From contig JAEUJW010000095.1 of the NCBI GenBank assembly GCA_016793465.1, positions 74,202 to 138,201 on the forward strand: a stretch of DNA of 64,000 bases. Reading direction: 5' to 3'. The notes below the pieces were generated by a model. It saw only the letters and a program-made list of their open reading frames with translations, searched no databases and was not told the DNA's origin. Shown piece by piece: positions 24,762 to 34,952 of this stretch. Each line of letters begins with the position of its first letter. Position 1 is the first letter of the stretch. The stretch comes from Myxococcales bacterium. Its GTDB lineage: Bacteria; Myxococcota; Polyangia; Nannocystales; Nannocystaceae. The translations under genes were made by a program, and so were the position numbers.

Positions 24762-26471
24762 ATGACGTACGACAGACGCAAGCTGCGCTGGAACGGGTGG
24801 GGTCTGGCCCACGCGGGCTTCGAGTTCGGGCCGCGCGAGCCCGAGGTGTGGGCGTGGATCGCCCGGATGCTGGGGCGCCGGGAGTTCGCGCGCACGCCGG
24901 CGGTGCCGCTGCCGGACATCGAGCTGGCGGCGCCGCGGCTCGACGCCGGGGCCGTCGAGGCGCTGGCGGCGATCGTCGGCCACGACCACGTCAAGCAGGA
25001 CCGCTACGAGCGGGCCTTCCACGCCCGCGGCAAGAGCTACTACGACCTATTAAAAGTGCGGGCGGGCGACCTCGGAGAGAACGTGCCCGACGCGGTCGTG
25101 TACCCCGAGGACTTCGACGAGGTGCAGGCGCTGGTCGAGCTGGCGGCGCAGCGGAACATCGCCCTGGTGCCGTTCGGCGGCGGCTCGAGCGTGGTCGGCG
25201 GGGTCACGGCCCAGCGGCGCGCGGACCAGGCCGGGGTGGTGACGGTCGACATGACGCGCATGAACCGGCTGCTCGCGCTCGACTCGGTGTCGCACACGGC
25301 GACGCTCGAGGCGGGGGTGTACGGCCCGGACCTCGAGGCGCAGCTGCAGGCGCGGGGCTACACGCTGGGGCACTACCCGCAGTCGTTCGAGTTCTCGACG
25401 CTCGGCGGGTGGATCGCCGCGCGCGGGGCGGGCCAGCAGTCGAACCGCTACGGCAAGGCGGAGAAGTGGCTGCTCGGCGCCAAACTGGCGACGCCGCGCG
25501 GGTCGTGGACGACCGAGCAGTTCCCGGCGTCGGCGGCCGGCCCGAATTTAAATCAGCTGGTGGTCGGCAGCGAGGGCACTCTGGGGATCGTCGCGGAGGC
25601 GACGGTGCGGGTGCACCCGGTGCCGGCGGTGAAGGACTACCGCGGCTACCTCTTCAAGAATTTCTCCGAAGGGGCGGCGGCGGTGCGGGAGATCGTCCAG
25701 CGGGGCATCCCGGTGGCCATGCTGCGGCTCTCGGATCCCGACGAGACGCGGTTCCTGCAGGGGTTCTCGGGCGCCCAGCACCCGCCGGGTCAGGCCACGA
25801 AGATCGGCGCGCGGCTGGTCGCGTGGCGCGGCTACGCGGAGGAGCGCTGCCTGCTGCTCGTCGGCCTCGAGGGCGAGCGCGAGGCGGTGTACGAGGCGCA
25901 GATCGCCACCCGCTGCGTGTGCGAGCGTCACGGCGGGCTGTCGCTCGGGCAGGGCGCCGGGCGCCGCTGGTACGCGCGGCGCTTCATGATGCCGTACCTG
26001 CGCGACCCGCTGCTCGACCGCGGCATCGCGGTCGAGACGCTCGAGACGTCGGTGCGCTGGGCCAACCTCGTCGGGCTGTATGAAGACATGACGACGACGC
26101 TGCGCGAGGCGCTCGCCCAGGAGAGGGCCGACGCGGAGGCGCAGACGATCGTCATGGCCCACATCTCGCACGTGTACGAGGACGGCGCGTCGCTGTACTT
26201 CACGATGGTGTTCCCGCAAAAGGGCGGGAAGACCCCGGCGGAGGCCGCCGAGGCCAACCGCGCGCAGTGGGACGTCGTCAAGCAGGCGGCCTGCAAGACG
26301 CTCGCCGCGGGCGGCGGCACGATCTCCCATCACCACGGCGTCGGCACCGACCACGCGCCGTGGCTCGCGGGGGAGAAGGGGCCGATCGGGTTCGACGTCC
26401 TGGCTGGCCTGAAGGACAGGCTCGATCCCGCGGGCGTGCTGAACCCCGGGAAGCTCATGACCGGCGGCTAA
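24762..26471 (+). CDS. Alkyldihydroxyacetonephosphate synthase (AGPS-like)
   Basis: A 569-residue FAD enzyme of the vanillyl-alcohol-oxidase fold. The FAD-domain motif VPFGGGSSVVGGV lies near residue 145, with STLGGWIAARGAGQQS and VGSEGTLGIV further on. Close to the C-terminus is GTISHHHGVGTDH, with the triple His at 523-525; this motif is diagnostic for alkylglycerone-phosphate synthase, which swaps the acyl chain of acyl-DHAP for a fatty alcohol to make the ether bond. Myxobacteria are known for ether lipids. It is 31 bases downstream of the lipid kinase and probably in one operon with it and glpD. D-lactate or glycolate oxidases share the fold but lack the HHH motif. A/T islets at 25049 and 25545. 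Confidence 0.88.
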   Translation: MTYDRRKLRWNGWGLAHAGFEFGPREPEVWAWIARMLGRREFARTPAVPLPDIELAAPRLDAGAVEALAAIVGHDHVKQDRYERAFHARGKSYYDLLKVRAGDLGENVPDAVVYPEDFDEVQALVELAAQRNIALVPFGGGSSVVGGVTAQRRADQAGVVTVDMTRMNRLLALDSVSHTATLEAGVYGPDLEAQLQARGYTLGHYPQSFEFSTLGGWIAARGAGQQSNRYGKAEKWLLGAKLATPRGSWTTEQFPASAAGPNLNQLVVGSEGTLGIVAEATVRVHPVPAVKDYRGYLFKNFSEGAAAVREIVQRGIPVAMLRLSDPDETRFLQGFSGAQHPPGQATKIGARLVAWRGYAEERCLLLVGLEGEREAVYEAQIATRCVCERHGGLSLGQGAGRRWYARRFMMPYLRDPLLDRGIAVETLETSVRWANLVGLYEDMTTTLREALAQERADAEAQTIVMAHISHVYEDGASLYFTMVFPQKGGKTPAEAAEANRAQWDVVKQAACKTLAAGGGTISHHHGVGTDHAPWLAGEKGPIGFDVLAGLKDRLDPAGVLNPGKLMTGG

Positions 26472-26591
26472 ACAGAGGCGCAGAGACCCGGTTCCTCGCC
26501 GCGGGGCGGCTCCTACCCGCCTTCTGGGCGCTGTCAGGTTGGCGCCGGGACCGCCGGACGGGTCGATCTCGGGTCCATGCGACTCTGTTTA
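26469..26591. repeat. Long inverted repeat between convergent genes
   Basis: TAAACAGAG (26469-26477, beginning at the stop codon of the alkyl-DHAP synthase) is the exact reverse complement of CTCTGTTTA (26583-26591). A second pair, GACCCG (26485-26490) and CGGGTC (26570-26575), nests inside. The whole gap between two convergent genes could therefore fold into one long arm; a shared terminator or small RNA is possible. Confidence 0.55.
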
Positions 26592-26593
26592 GC

Positions 26594-27661
26594 TCACGCG
26601 TCGTCGGCGAACAGCGACTGCTGGGCCTTCGGCACGCGGAAGGTCGTGCGCCCGCCGGGCTCGGGCTCGTCGGGGCGGCCCGCCTCGAAGCCGAGGCGGC
26701 GGGCGTGGGCGAAGAACAGCTGCTCGATGGCCTGCCAGCGCGGGCCCTCGCCGCGCATGCGCTCGCCGAAGCCGCCGCGGGTCATGGCGCCGCCGCGGAC
26801 GTCGCGGATCGCCGAGAGCACGTGTCCCGCGCGCAGGGGGACGGCGGCGGCGAGGCGCTCCTCGAACACAGGGAGCACCGAGCCGGACAGGCGGACCATG
26901 GTCATGAAGGCGCGGGTGGCCCCGCACTCGCGCGCACGTTTGAGAATTGCCGGGATGTGGCTGTCGTTGAGGCCGGGGAGGATCGGCGCGACGGCCACGG
27001 CGGTGCGCACGCCGGCGGCGGACAGGGCGGCGAGGGCCGCGAAGCGCCGGTCGATGCGCGAGGCGTAGGGCTCGATCTTGCGGCCGGTCTCGTCGTCGGC
27101 GAAGGGGATGCTGATGATGGCGACGGCGTCGGCCTCGGCGCCGAGGCGGGCGAGCAGCTCGGCGTCGCGGGCGACCAGGGCGTTCTTGGTGATGACGTGG
27201 ACGGGGTTGCGGTACTCGAGGCAGACCTCGAGGCAGCGCCGCGTGAGCTCGTAGGCGGCCTCGAGCGGCTGGTAGCAGTCGGTGACGCCGGAGAAGGCGA
27301 GGCGCTCGCCCCGCCAGCCGCGGCGCTCGAAGGCCTCGCGCAGCAGCTCGGGGGCGTTGCGCTTGACGACGATCTTGCGCTCGAAGTCGGTGCCGGCGCC
27401 CCAGCCGAGGTACTCGTGGCTCGGGCGGGCGTAGCAGTAGATGCAGCCGTGGTAGCAGCCGCGGTACGGGTTGACGCCCCAGCGGAACGGGATGTCCGGG
27501 CTGTCGTTCTCCGAGAGGATCGAGCGGGCGTCTTCTTCGAAGACCTCGAGGCGGGCGTCGGGCGGGGGGATGTCGTCGAGGTGCTCGACGTGCGTCGACA
27601 GCCAGGGGTTCGGCGGGTTGGCGATCGGGCGCGGCATGACCGGGCGCGCAGCGTAGCGCAT
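26594..27661 (-). CDS. PA0069-type radical SAM protein (SplB-like)
   Basis: A 355-residue radical S-adenosylmethionine protein. The Fe-S motif C69-Y-H-G-C73-I-Y-C76 is of the CxxxCxxC type and sits in GVNPYRGCYHGCIYCYARPSHEYLG, followed by FERKIVVK. Both are signatures of the PA0069 family, which resembles spore photoproduct lyase but has no proven reaction. The C-terminus ends in a short Q-S-L-F motif. The frame is open further upstream to 27877, but that extension is Arg/Pro-rich and non-specific, so I start at ATG 27661; ATG 27637 is also possible. No obvious ribosome binding site. Convergent with the alkyl-DHAP synthase. Confidence 0.82.
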   Translation of the reverse strand: MRYAARPVMPRPIANPPNPWLSTHVEHLDDIPPPDARLEVFEEDARSILSENDSPDIPFRWGVNPYRGCYHGCIYCYARPSHEYLGWGAGTDFERKIVVKRNAPELLREAFERRGWRGERLAFSGVTDCYQPLEAAYELTRRCLEVCLEYRNPVHVITKNALVARDAELLARLGAEADAVAIISIPFADDETGRKIEPYASRIDRRFAALAALSAAGVRTAVAVAPILPGLNDSHIPAILKRARECGATRAFMTMVRLSGSVLPVFEERLAAAVPLRAGHVLSAIRDVRGGAMTRGGFGERMRGEGPRWQAIEQLFFAHARRLGFEAGRPDEPEPGGRTTFRVPKAQQSLFADDA

Positions 27662-27897
27662 GCGGATCTCGCACGCACATGTCCGTGAAGACAGGTCACG
27701 AGGGCGCGAGGCGAGCACGGCGGCGGCGGCGCTGGGGCCTGGTCGTCGGGACAGGTCGGTCGTCGGCGGTACGGAGCCGTCGAGCACGGCGAGGGCCGGG
27801 GGCGCGAGCGGCTCGCCGCGGCGGGGGACGAGCGCGCGGGACCTTGGCGCGTGTAAGCGGTGGCGTACCGGCGGCAAACTTGCTAGGACCGGGCGCC

Positions 27898-28761
27898 ATG
27901 AACGCGGAGATGCAGGGCAAGGTCGTGCTGATCACGGGCGGCAACACGGGGATCGGCAAGCAGACGGCGATCGCGCTGGCCCGCAAGGGCGCGCAGGTGG
28001 TGATCACGTCGCGCGACCCGGACAAGGGCCAGGCGGCGCTGGCGGAGGTCCGCGAGGCGAGCGGGCGCGACGACGTGGTGTGCATGCGCCTCGACCTGGC
28101 GTCGCTCGCCGAGGTGCGCCGGTTCGCGGCGGAGTTCCTCGAGAGGCACCCGCGGCTCGACGTGCTCGTGCTCAACGCCGGGCTCATGCTCGGCGCCCGC
28201 TCGCAGACGGTGGACGGCTTCGAGTCGACGTTCGGGGTCAACCACCTCGGGCACTTCGCGCTGACCCGGCTGCTGCTCGACCGCCTGAAGCAGAGCGGGC
28301 CGGCGCGCATCGTCGTGCTGTCGTCGCAGGCCCACCGCGGCGCGCGCGGGCTCGACTTCGACGACCTGCAGCTGCAGCGCGGCTACAGCAGCTGGAAGGC
28401 GTACACGCGCTCGAAGCTGGCGAACCTGCTGTTCACGCTCGAGCTGGCGCAGCGGCTCGAGGGCACCGGTGTGACCGTCAACGCGGCGCACCCCGGGGTG
28501 GTCGCCACCGAGTTCGCGGGGGCCGAGGACATGGGGCGGTTCGCCGCGCTGGTGTGGTCGCTCGGCAAGTGGGCCATGCTGACGCCGGAGCAGGGCGCGC
28601 GGACGTCGGTTTACCTCGCCAGCTCGCCGGAGGTGGAGGGCGTGAGCGGCAAGTACTTTATTAAATCGAAGCCGGCCCGGACGACGCGCGCGGCGCAGGA
28701 CCGCGAGGCGGCGAGGCGGCTGTGGGACGTCAGCGAGGCGCTGACGGGCGAGCGCTACTGA
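27898..28761 (+). CDS. Short-chain dehydrogenase/reductase (retinol dehydrogenase/WWOX-like)
   Basis: A 287-residue NAD(P)-dependent SDR. The cofactor loop T13-G-G-N-T-G-I-G20 opens the protein, NAG appears in VLVLNAGLMLG, and the catalytic residues are Ser in VVLSSQAH and Tyr-Lys in A-Y-T-R-S-K. The long variable C-terminus and QTVDGFESTFGVNHLGHFALT block resemble retinol dehydrogenase-type SDRs, which act on lipid-like alcohols and ketones. A role in reducing alkyl- or acyl-DHAP near the ether-lipid genes is tempting but unproven. ATG at 27898. A/T islet at 28656-28667 near the 3' end. Convergent with the kinase gene, eight bases apart. Confidence 0.85.
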   Translation: MNAEMQGKVVLITGGNTGIGKQTAIALARKGAQVVITSRDPDKGQAALAEVREASGRDDVVCMRLDLASLAEVRRFAAEFLERHPRLDVLVLNAGLMLGARSQTVDGFESTFGVNHLGHFALTRLLLDRLKQSGPARIVVLSSQAHRGARGLDFDDLQLQRGYSSWKAYTRSKLANLLFTLELAQRLEGTGVTVNAAHPGVVATEFAGAEDMGRFAALVWSLGKWAMLTPEQGARTSVYLASSPEVEGVSGKYFIKSKPARTTRAAQDREAARRLWDVSEALTGERY

Positions 28762-28768
28762 GGCGGCG

Positions 28769-30445
<1,677 letters not shown>

Positions 30446-30781
30446 TCCTCGCTACGTACACTACCCGGCTCCGATGTGCACGGGGAAGCTCGCTCGTCCG
30501 TCATCCACCCCCGTGCCGCCGCGCACGCGCACCTGTCCCCAGGAAAACGGCGTTTGCCGGGGACCGTCGCGGACGCTCTTCGGGGCCGACCGGCGCGGGT
30601 GAGGAGAAGGGGATCGGGCTCTCGTGGCGGCAATTGTCGACCAGGAGCGACGCAGTCGGGCGCTGGTGCGTGACGTTGCGGGCATTTGCTCGGCGGCCCC
30701 GGCGGCTGAATTCGCGCGCCGGCCGCGCGGGCGCGGGCTGTGGGGGAGGAAGATCCGTTATCATCGCGTCCCCCCGCCCCC
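30446..30781. promoter_or_regulatory. Divergent intergenic region, kinase versus two-TM protein
   Basis: A 336-bp gap between divergent start codons, so both promoters should be here. I see no clear -35/-10 pair; TTATCAT at about 30756-30762, 20 bases before the plus-strand ATG, could be a -10 element. Small open frames on both strands have no family resemblance. Confidence 0.3.
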
Positions 30782-31675
30782 ATGCTCGTCTCGCTCCGCG
30801 CTCGTACCCTGGTCGCGCTCGTCGTCGCGACCTCTCTGACCGCACCGCCTGCGTCCGCGGCTCCCGCCGCGGGAGACGCCAGGGCGCAGGCCGACTTCGA
30901 GGCGGGGTTCAACGCCGGGCAGACGGAGTTCGACGCCGGCAAGTTCGTCGACGCGGCGCGCACGTGGGTCAAGGCGGCCGACAACCTCAAGGAGACGGCG
31001 AAGAACAAGGACAACCGCCAGGCGGTGTACGAGTACATCGCCGACGCGTGGGCCAAGGCGCTCGAGGGCAACGACGACCCGGCGCTGCTGCGCGAGGGGT
31101 TCGAGTCGCTCGACAGCTACTGCAAGGGCTTCACGACGGCGTACGGGACGGAGACGCCGATCTTGCCGAAGATCGTGGCGACCCGCGACGCGCTCGGCGA
31201 GCGGGTCAAGGCGGCCGAGGACACGCCGAAGCCGCCGACGCCGGAGGGGCCGGAGGAGCTGCCGCCGGGCGACGACGACGGCGGCGACGCCCGCGAGCCC
31301 GCGCAGCCGCAGGCCGGGCCGAAGTGGAAGGGGCTGGCGATCGGCGGCGGCGTCGCGCTCGGGCTCGGCGTTGGCGGGGTCGTGCTCGGGGCGGTCGGCG
31401 GGGTGAAGGGACAGAAGCTCGAGGAGGACGTGACCGACCTGACCGGCTGCGACGCGGCCATGCCGGCGGAGGGGCAGTGCAAGGAGCTCGTCGACGACGG
31501 CAAGCGGGCCAACACGCTGGCGGTGGTCGGCGGGGTGGTCGGCGGGGTGCTCCTCGTGACCGGCGCGGTGCTGCTCGGCGTCGGCCTGAAGCGCCGGGCG
31601 GCGGGCAAGAACCAGGCGTTCGCGCCGGCGCTGGGCCCGAACTTCGTCGGCTTCACGCTGCGCGGGTCGTTCTGA
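30782..31675 (+). CDS. Exported protein with two C-terminal membrane segments (family A, copy 1)
   Basis: A 297-residue protein of unrecognised function. Residues 1-27 form a signal peptide (ends PPASAAPAA). The next 120 residues are helical and TPR-like (AGFNAGQTEFDAGKFVDAARTWVKAADN). A Pro/Asp linker then leads to two Gly-rich hydrophobic segments (about 197-218 and 252-276) enclosing a 35-residue loop with two Cys, and it ends G-F-T-L-R-G-S-F. The same plan (signal peptide, helical repeat, Pro linker, two glycine-rich membrane segments, terminal Phe) is found at 34953 and 57528, so I treat them as one family. It is divergent from a kinase gene. ATG 30782 chosen because the signal peptide starts there. 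Confidence 0.7.
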   Translation: MLVSLRARTLVALVVATSLTAPPASAAPAAGDARAQADFEAGFNAGQTEFDAGKFVDAARTWVKAADNLKETAKNKDNRQAVYEYIADAWAKALEGNDDPALLREGFESLDSYCKGFTTAYGTETPILPKIVATRDALGERVKAAEDTPKPPTPEGPEELPPGDDDGGDAREPAQPQAGPKWKGLAIGGGVALGLGVGGVVLGAVGGVKGQKLEEDVTDLTGCDAAMPAEGQCKELVDDGKRANTLAVVGGVVGGVLLVTGAVLLGVGLKRRAAGKNQAFAPALGPNFVGFTLRGSF

Positions 31676-31693
31676 GGGCGCTCGCGCGGGCGG

Positions 31694-32377
31694 TCACTCC
31701 GCGGGCTGCTTGCGCTCCAGCAGCATCTTGCTCTTCAGCATGCGGTCGCGGTGCTTCCGCATGATCGCGACCTCGGGCTCGGCGAAGGTCAGCTCGCCGG
31801 CGATGGGGCGCACGGTCTTGTTCATCAGGCTGATGTCGTAGGTCGAGTGGCGCAGGCCGAAGAAGTGGCCGAGCTCGTGGGAGAGCACGAGGGGGCTGGC
31901 GCGCCTGGCGAGGATGACCCAGCGGCGCGAGCGGTCGGCGCGCTCGCGCCAGTGCACGCCCTGGATGTCGTTGCCGGCGATGTCGACGTCGGCGAGGCGG
32001 CCGACGACGAACACGTGGGCGACGCCGCGGGTGAAGCGGTCGTGGCCGAGGGCGTCGCGCTCGTCGCGGTCGTCGATGTCGAGCTCCTTCGCGGAGAGGG
32101 AGTCGACCGCGACGATCTCGAGGCCGGTGTCGATGAGGGCGAAGTGCTTGTGCACGTGGGTGAGCTGCTCGCTGACCCACTCGGCCGTCTGCACCGGGCC
32201 GTCGGCGGTCTGGACGATGTGGAGGTGGATGCCGAAGCAGTGCGCGCGGGCGGGGTCGCAGCGCGGGGTGTCGCGCAGGTAGGGCGCGAGCGGGTCGGAC
32301 GGGGCCGCGGCGACGGCGGGGGACGGAGCGGCGGCGGCTGCTGCTTGCGTCGAGACGGCGAGGAGCAGGGCGAGCAT
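31694..32377 (-). CDS. Secreted metzincin-type zinc protease
   Basis: A 227-residue exported protein. It has an Ala-rich signal peptide and an alpha/beta domain of about 130 residues. The zinc site is H167-E-L-G-H171-F-F-G-L-R-H177, the full HExxHxxGxxH motif of metzincins, with M185 in S-L-M-N as the probable Met-turn. There is no long propeptide or extra domain, so it is one of the small metzincins. The physiological substrate is unknown; myxobacterial proteases of this kind are commonly used in predation or in processing of surface proteins. It starts at ATG 32377, four bases after the metF stop, and is probably co-transcribed with metF. Confidence 0.82.
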   Translation of the reverse strand: MLALLLAVSTQAAAAAAPSPAVAAAPSDPLAPYLRDTPRCDPARAHCFGIHLHIVQTADGPVQTAEWVSEQLTHVHKHFALIDTGLEIVAVDSLSAKELDIDDRDERDALGHDRFTRGVAHVFVVGRLADVDIAGNDIQGVHWRERADRSRRWVILARRASPLVLSHELGHFFGLRHSTYDISLMNKTVRPIAGELTFAEPEVAIMRKHRDRMLKSKMLLERKQPAE

Positions 32378-32381
32378 GGGA

Positions 32382-33296
32382 TCATCCGTAGCACGCGCGC
32401 GAGAGCTGGAGGATCTCGAAGATCGCGCGCGTGGCCGGCGACTTGTTGAGCGTGTAAAAATGGATGCCGGGCACGCCGGGCTTCGGGTGGGTGAAGGGGT
32501 CGACGGCGGGCGGCTGGAGCAGGCCGCGGCACTGGTGGGCGGCGTAGGAGACGCCGGCCCAGAAGACCTCCTGGGGGTCGTCGGTGATCGAGGTGAGGCG
32601 GTCGTGCAGGGGCGCCGGGATGGTCGCGCCGCACATTTTGGTGAAGCGCTGGATCTGCTCGACGTTGGTGACCGGCATGATGCCGGGCAGGATCGGCACG
32701 CGGATGCCGGCCTCGCGGGCGCGGCGCTCGAAGGCGTGGAAGCTGGCGTTGTCGAAGAACAGCTGGGAGATCAAGAAGTCGACCCCGGCGTCGACCTTGG
32801 TCTTTAAGTTTTGCAGGTCGACGGCGGCGTCGGCGGCCTCGGGGTGGATCTCCGGGTAGCAGGCGCCGCCGACGCAGAACGGGCCGCGGTCGCGGACGAA
32901 CGCCACCAGCTCGCTGGCGTGGCGCAGGCCGCCGGGCACGACCTCGAACTTGCCCTGGCCCTGGGGCGGGTCGCCGCGCAGGGCGAGGATGTTGTGCACG
33001 TCGGCGTCGGCGAGCTGGTCGAGCACGCGGGCGAGCTCGTCGCGGGTGGCGCCGACGCAGGTGAGGTGGGCCATGGGCTCGATGCCCAGCTCGCGCTTGA
33101 TGCGGCCGACGATCTCGATGGTGCGCACGCGGGTGCTGCCGCCGGCGCCGTAGGTGACCGACACGAAGTCGGGGCCGAGGGGGGCGAGCTGCTCGAGGCT
33201 GCGCCAGAGGACCTGCTCGCCCTTCTCGGTCTTGGGGGGGAAGAACTCGAAGCTGAAGACCGGCCGCTTGTGCGCCAGTCGCTCGCGGATCAGCAT
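32382..33296 (-). CDS. metF: Methylenetetrahydrofolate reductase
   Basis: A 304-residue TIM-barrel flavoprotein that reduces 5,10-methylene-tetrahydrofolate to the 5-methyl form, the methyl donor for methionine synthesis. The diagnostic opening SFEFFPPKTEKGE is at residues 15-27, followed by VSVTYGAGGSTR, HLTCVGATRDEL, ILALRGDPP, GGACYPEIHPEA and LISQLFFDN, the standard motif order in MetF. Length is typical. It starts at ATG 33296. No SAM riboswitch-like structure is evident in the 58-base gap to the divergent permease. An A/T islet at 32801-32813 encodes Q-N-L-K. Confidence 0.94.
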   Translation of the reverse strand: MLIRERLAHKRPVFSFEFFPPKTEKGEQVLWRSLEQLAPLGPDFVSVTYGAGGSTRVRTIEIVGRIKRELGIEPMAHLTCVGATRDELARVLDQLADADVHNILALRGDPPQGQGKFEVVPGGLRHASELVAFVRDRGPFCVGGACYPEIHPEAADAAVDLQNLKTKVDAGVDFLISQLFFDNASFHAFERRAREAGIRVPILPGIMPVTNVEQIQRFTKMCGATIPAPLHDRLTSITDDPQEVFWAGVSYAAHQCRGLLQPPAVDPFTHPKPGVPGIHFYTLNKSPATRAIFEILQLSRACYG

Positions 33297-33354
33297 GCGG
33301 TGTTGGGTACCACGGGGGCGGCTGGACCGTCCAGGGTCGTGATACACAGCGCAG

Positions 33355-34902
33355 ATGCGCTGGTTCGTCCGCGGCGACATCGACGGGTTCTTCGGCCTCG
33401 CGGTCGACAACCTCGTGCAGCTCCTGTTGATCGACGCGCTGTGTCGGTTCGTGCTCGGGTTCCCGGAGGCGCTGCTCCACGGCGCGGTGCTGCCGGGGGC
33501 GGCGGTGTCGCTGCTGGTCGGCAATTTTTATTACGCGTGGCAGGCCCGCGAGGTCGGGCGGAGGCTGGGGCGCGACGACCTGTGCGCCCTGCCGTACGGC
33601 ATCAACACGGTGTCGGTGTTCGCACATGTCTTTTTGGTCATGTTGCCGGCGAAGCTGGCGGCCGAGGCCGCGGGCGCGGCGGACCCGGCGCGGGTGGCCT
33701 GGCAGGCGGGGCTGGTGGCGTGCTTCGGGTCGGGGGCGATCGAGCTGCTCGGTGCGTTCGTCGCCGAGAGGGTGCGCCGGGCGACGCCGCGGGCGGCGCT
33801 GCTGTCGACGCTGGCCGGGGTGGCGCTGGGCTTCATCTCGCTGGGGTTCCTGTTTCGCAGCTTCGCGCGGCCGATCGTCGGGCTGACGACGCTGGCGGTG
33901 CTGCTGCTGGTCTACTTCGGGCGGGTCAAGTTCCGCGGGGGCCTGCCGGGCGGGCTGGTGGCGGTGCTGCTGGGCACGCTGCTGGCGTGGCTCACGGGCG
34001 TCGCGCCGGTCGGGGCGATGCCGTCGGCGGGGCAAGGGTTCAATTTGCCGGTGCCGGTGATCGGCGAGCTGGTGGCGGCGCTCAGCGGCGAGCACATGTG
34101 GACGTACCTGTCGGTGATCGTGCCGATGGGAATCTTTAATATCGTCGGGTCGCTGCAGAACATCGAGGCGGCGGAGGCGGCGGGGGACCCGTATCCGACG
34201 CGGCCGTCGCTGATCGTCAACGGGCTCGGGTCGATCGCGGCGGCGACGTTCGGCTCGTGCTTCCCGACCACGATCTACATCGGCCACCCCGGGTGGAAGG
34301 CGATGGGGGCGCGGGCGGGCTACTCGATCTTAAATGGAGTGTTCGCCACGGCGGTGTGCCTGACGGGCACGCTGGCGTATATCGCGTGGGCGGTGCCGAT
34401 CGAGGCGGGCATGGCGATCGTGCTGTGGATCGGGGTGGTGATCTCGGCGCAGGCGTTTCAGGTGACGCCGCGAGAGCACGCGCCGGCGGTGGTGATCGGG
34501 ATGCTGCCGGGGGTGGCCGCGTGGGGGGCGTTGATGGCGAAGGCGGGGCTGCGGGCGGGCGGGACGGCGTTCGATGAGAAGTTGGTGCCGGTGTTCCAGG
34601 GCGCGGACGTGTGGATCGACGGGGCCTTCGCGCTCGAGCAGGGGTTTATTTTTACGGCGATGTTGCTGTCGGCGGCGACGGTGGCGGTCATCGAGCGCAA
34701 GTTCATGGCGGCGGCCGGCTGGTGCGCCGTGGCGGCGCTGCTGTCGGCGCTGGGGCTGATGCACAGCTACGGGTGGACGCCGGCCGACACGGTGCTGGCG
34801 CTCACGCCGGCGTGGCCGTGGGCCGTCGGCTACGCGGCGATGGCGGGGGTGTTCGTGCTGGCGCCGCTGCTGACGACGCGTGACGCGGGGCCCGGGCACT
34901 GA
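33355..34902 (+). CDS. NCS2-like purine/xanthine-type permease
   Basis: A 515-residue integral membrane protein with about 12-14 hydrophobic helices. It has the look of the nucleobase-cation symporter-2/AzgA fold: a substrate-side LPYGINTVSVFAHVF segment and, in the second half, SLQNIEAAEAAGDPYPTRPSLIVNGLGSIAAATFGSCFPTT, where family members have the Q/N-E-x-G-x-x-x region followed by the reentrant strand. Transport of a purine or similar heterocycle is a reasonable guess. Divergent from metF. Five A/T-rich islets (33523, 34135, 34328, 34645 and a weaker one at 34042) fall in this one gene, more than in any other. Confidence 0.75.
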   Translation: MRWFVRGDIDGFFGLAVDNLVQLLLIDALCRFVLGFPEALLHGAVLPGAAVSLLVGNFYYAWQAREVGRRLGRDDLCALPYGINTVSVFAHVFLVMLPAKLAAEAAGAADPARVAWQAGLVACFGSGAIELLGAFVAERVRRATPRAALLSTLAGVALGFISLGFLFRSFARPIVGLTTLAVLLLVYFGRVKFRGGLPGGLVAVLLGTLLAWLTGVAPVGAMPSAGQGFNLPVPVIGELVAALSGEHMWTYLSVIVPMGIFNIVGSLQNIEAAEAAGDPYPTRPSLIVNGLGSIAAATFGSCFPTTIYIGHPGWKAMGARAGYSILNGVFATAVCLTGTLAYIAWAVPIEAGMAIVLWIGVVISAQAFQVTPREHAPAVVIGMLPGVAAWGALMAKAGLRAGGTAFDEKLVPVFQGADVWIDGAFALEQGFIFTAMLLSAATVAVIERKFMAAAGWCAVAALLSALGLMHSYGWTPADTVLALTPAWPWAVGYAAMAGVFVLAPLLTTRDAGPGH

Positions 34903-34952
34903 GCGGAGGATTTTTTCTTGCGCAGCGAGGGCGCGGCGGGAAAACTCGCGGC

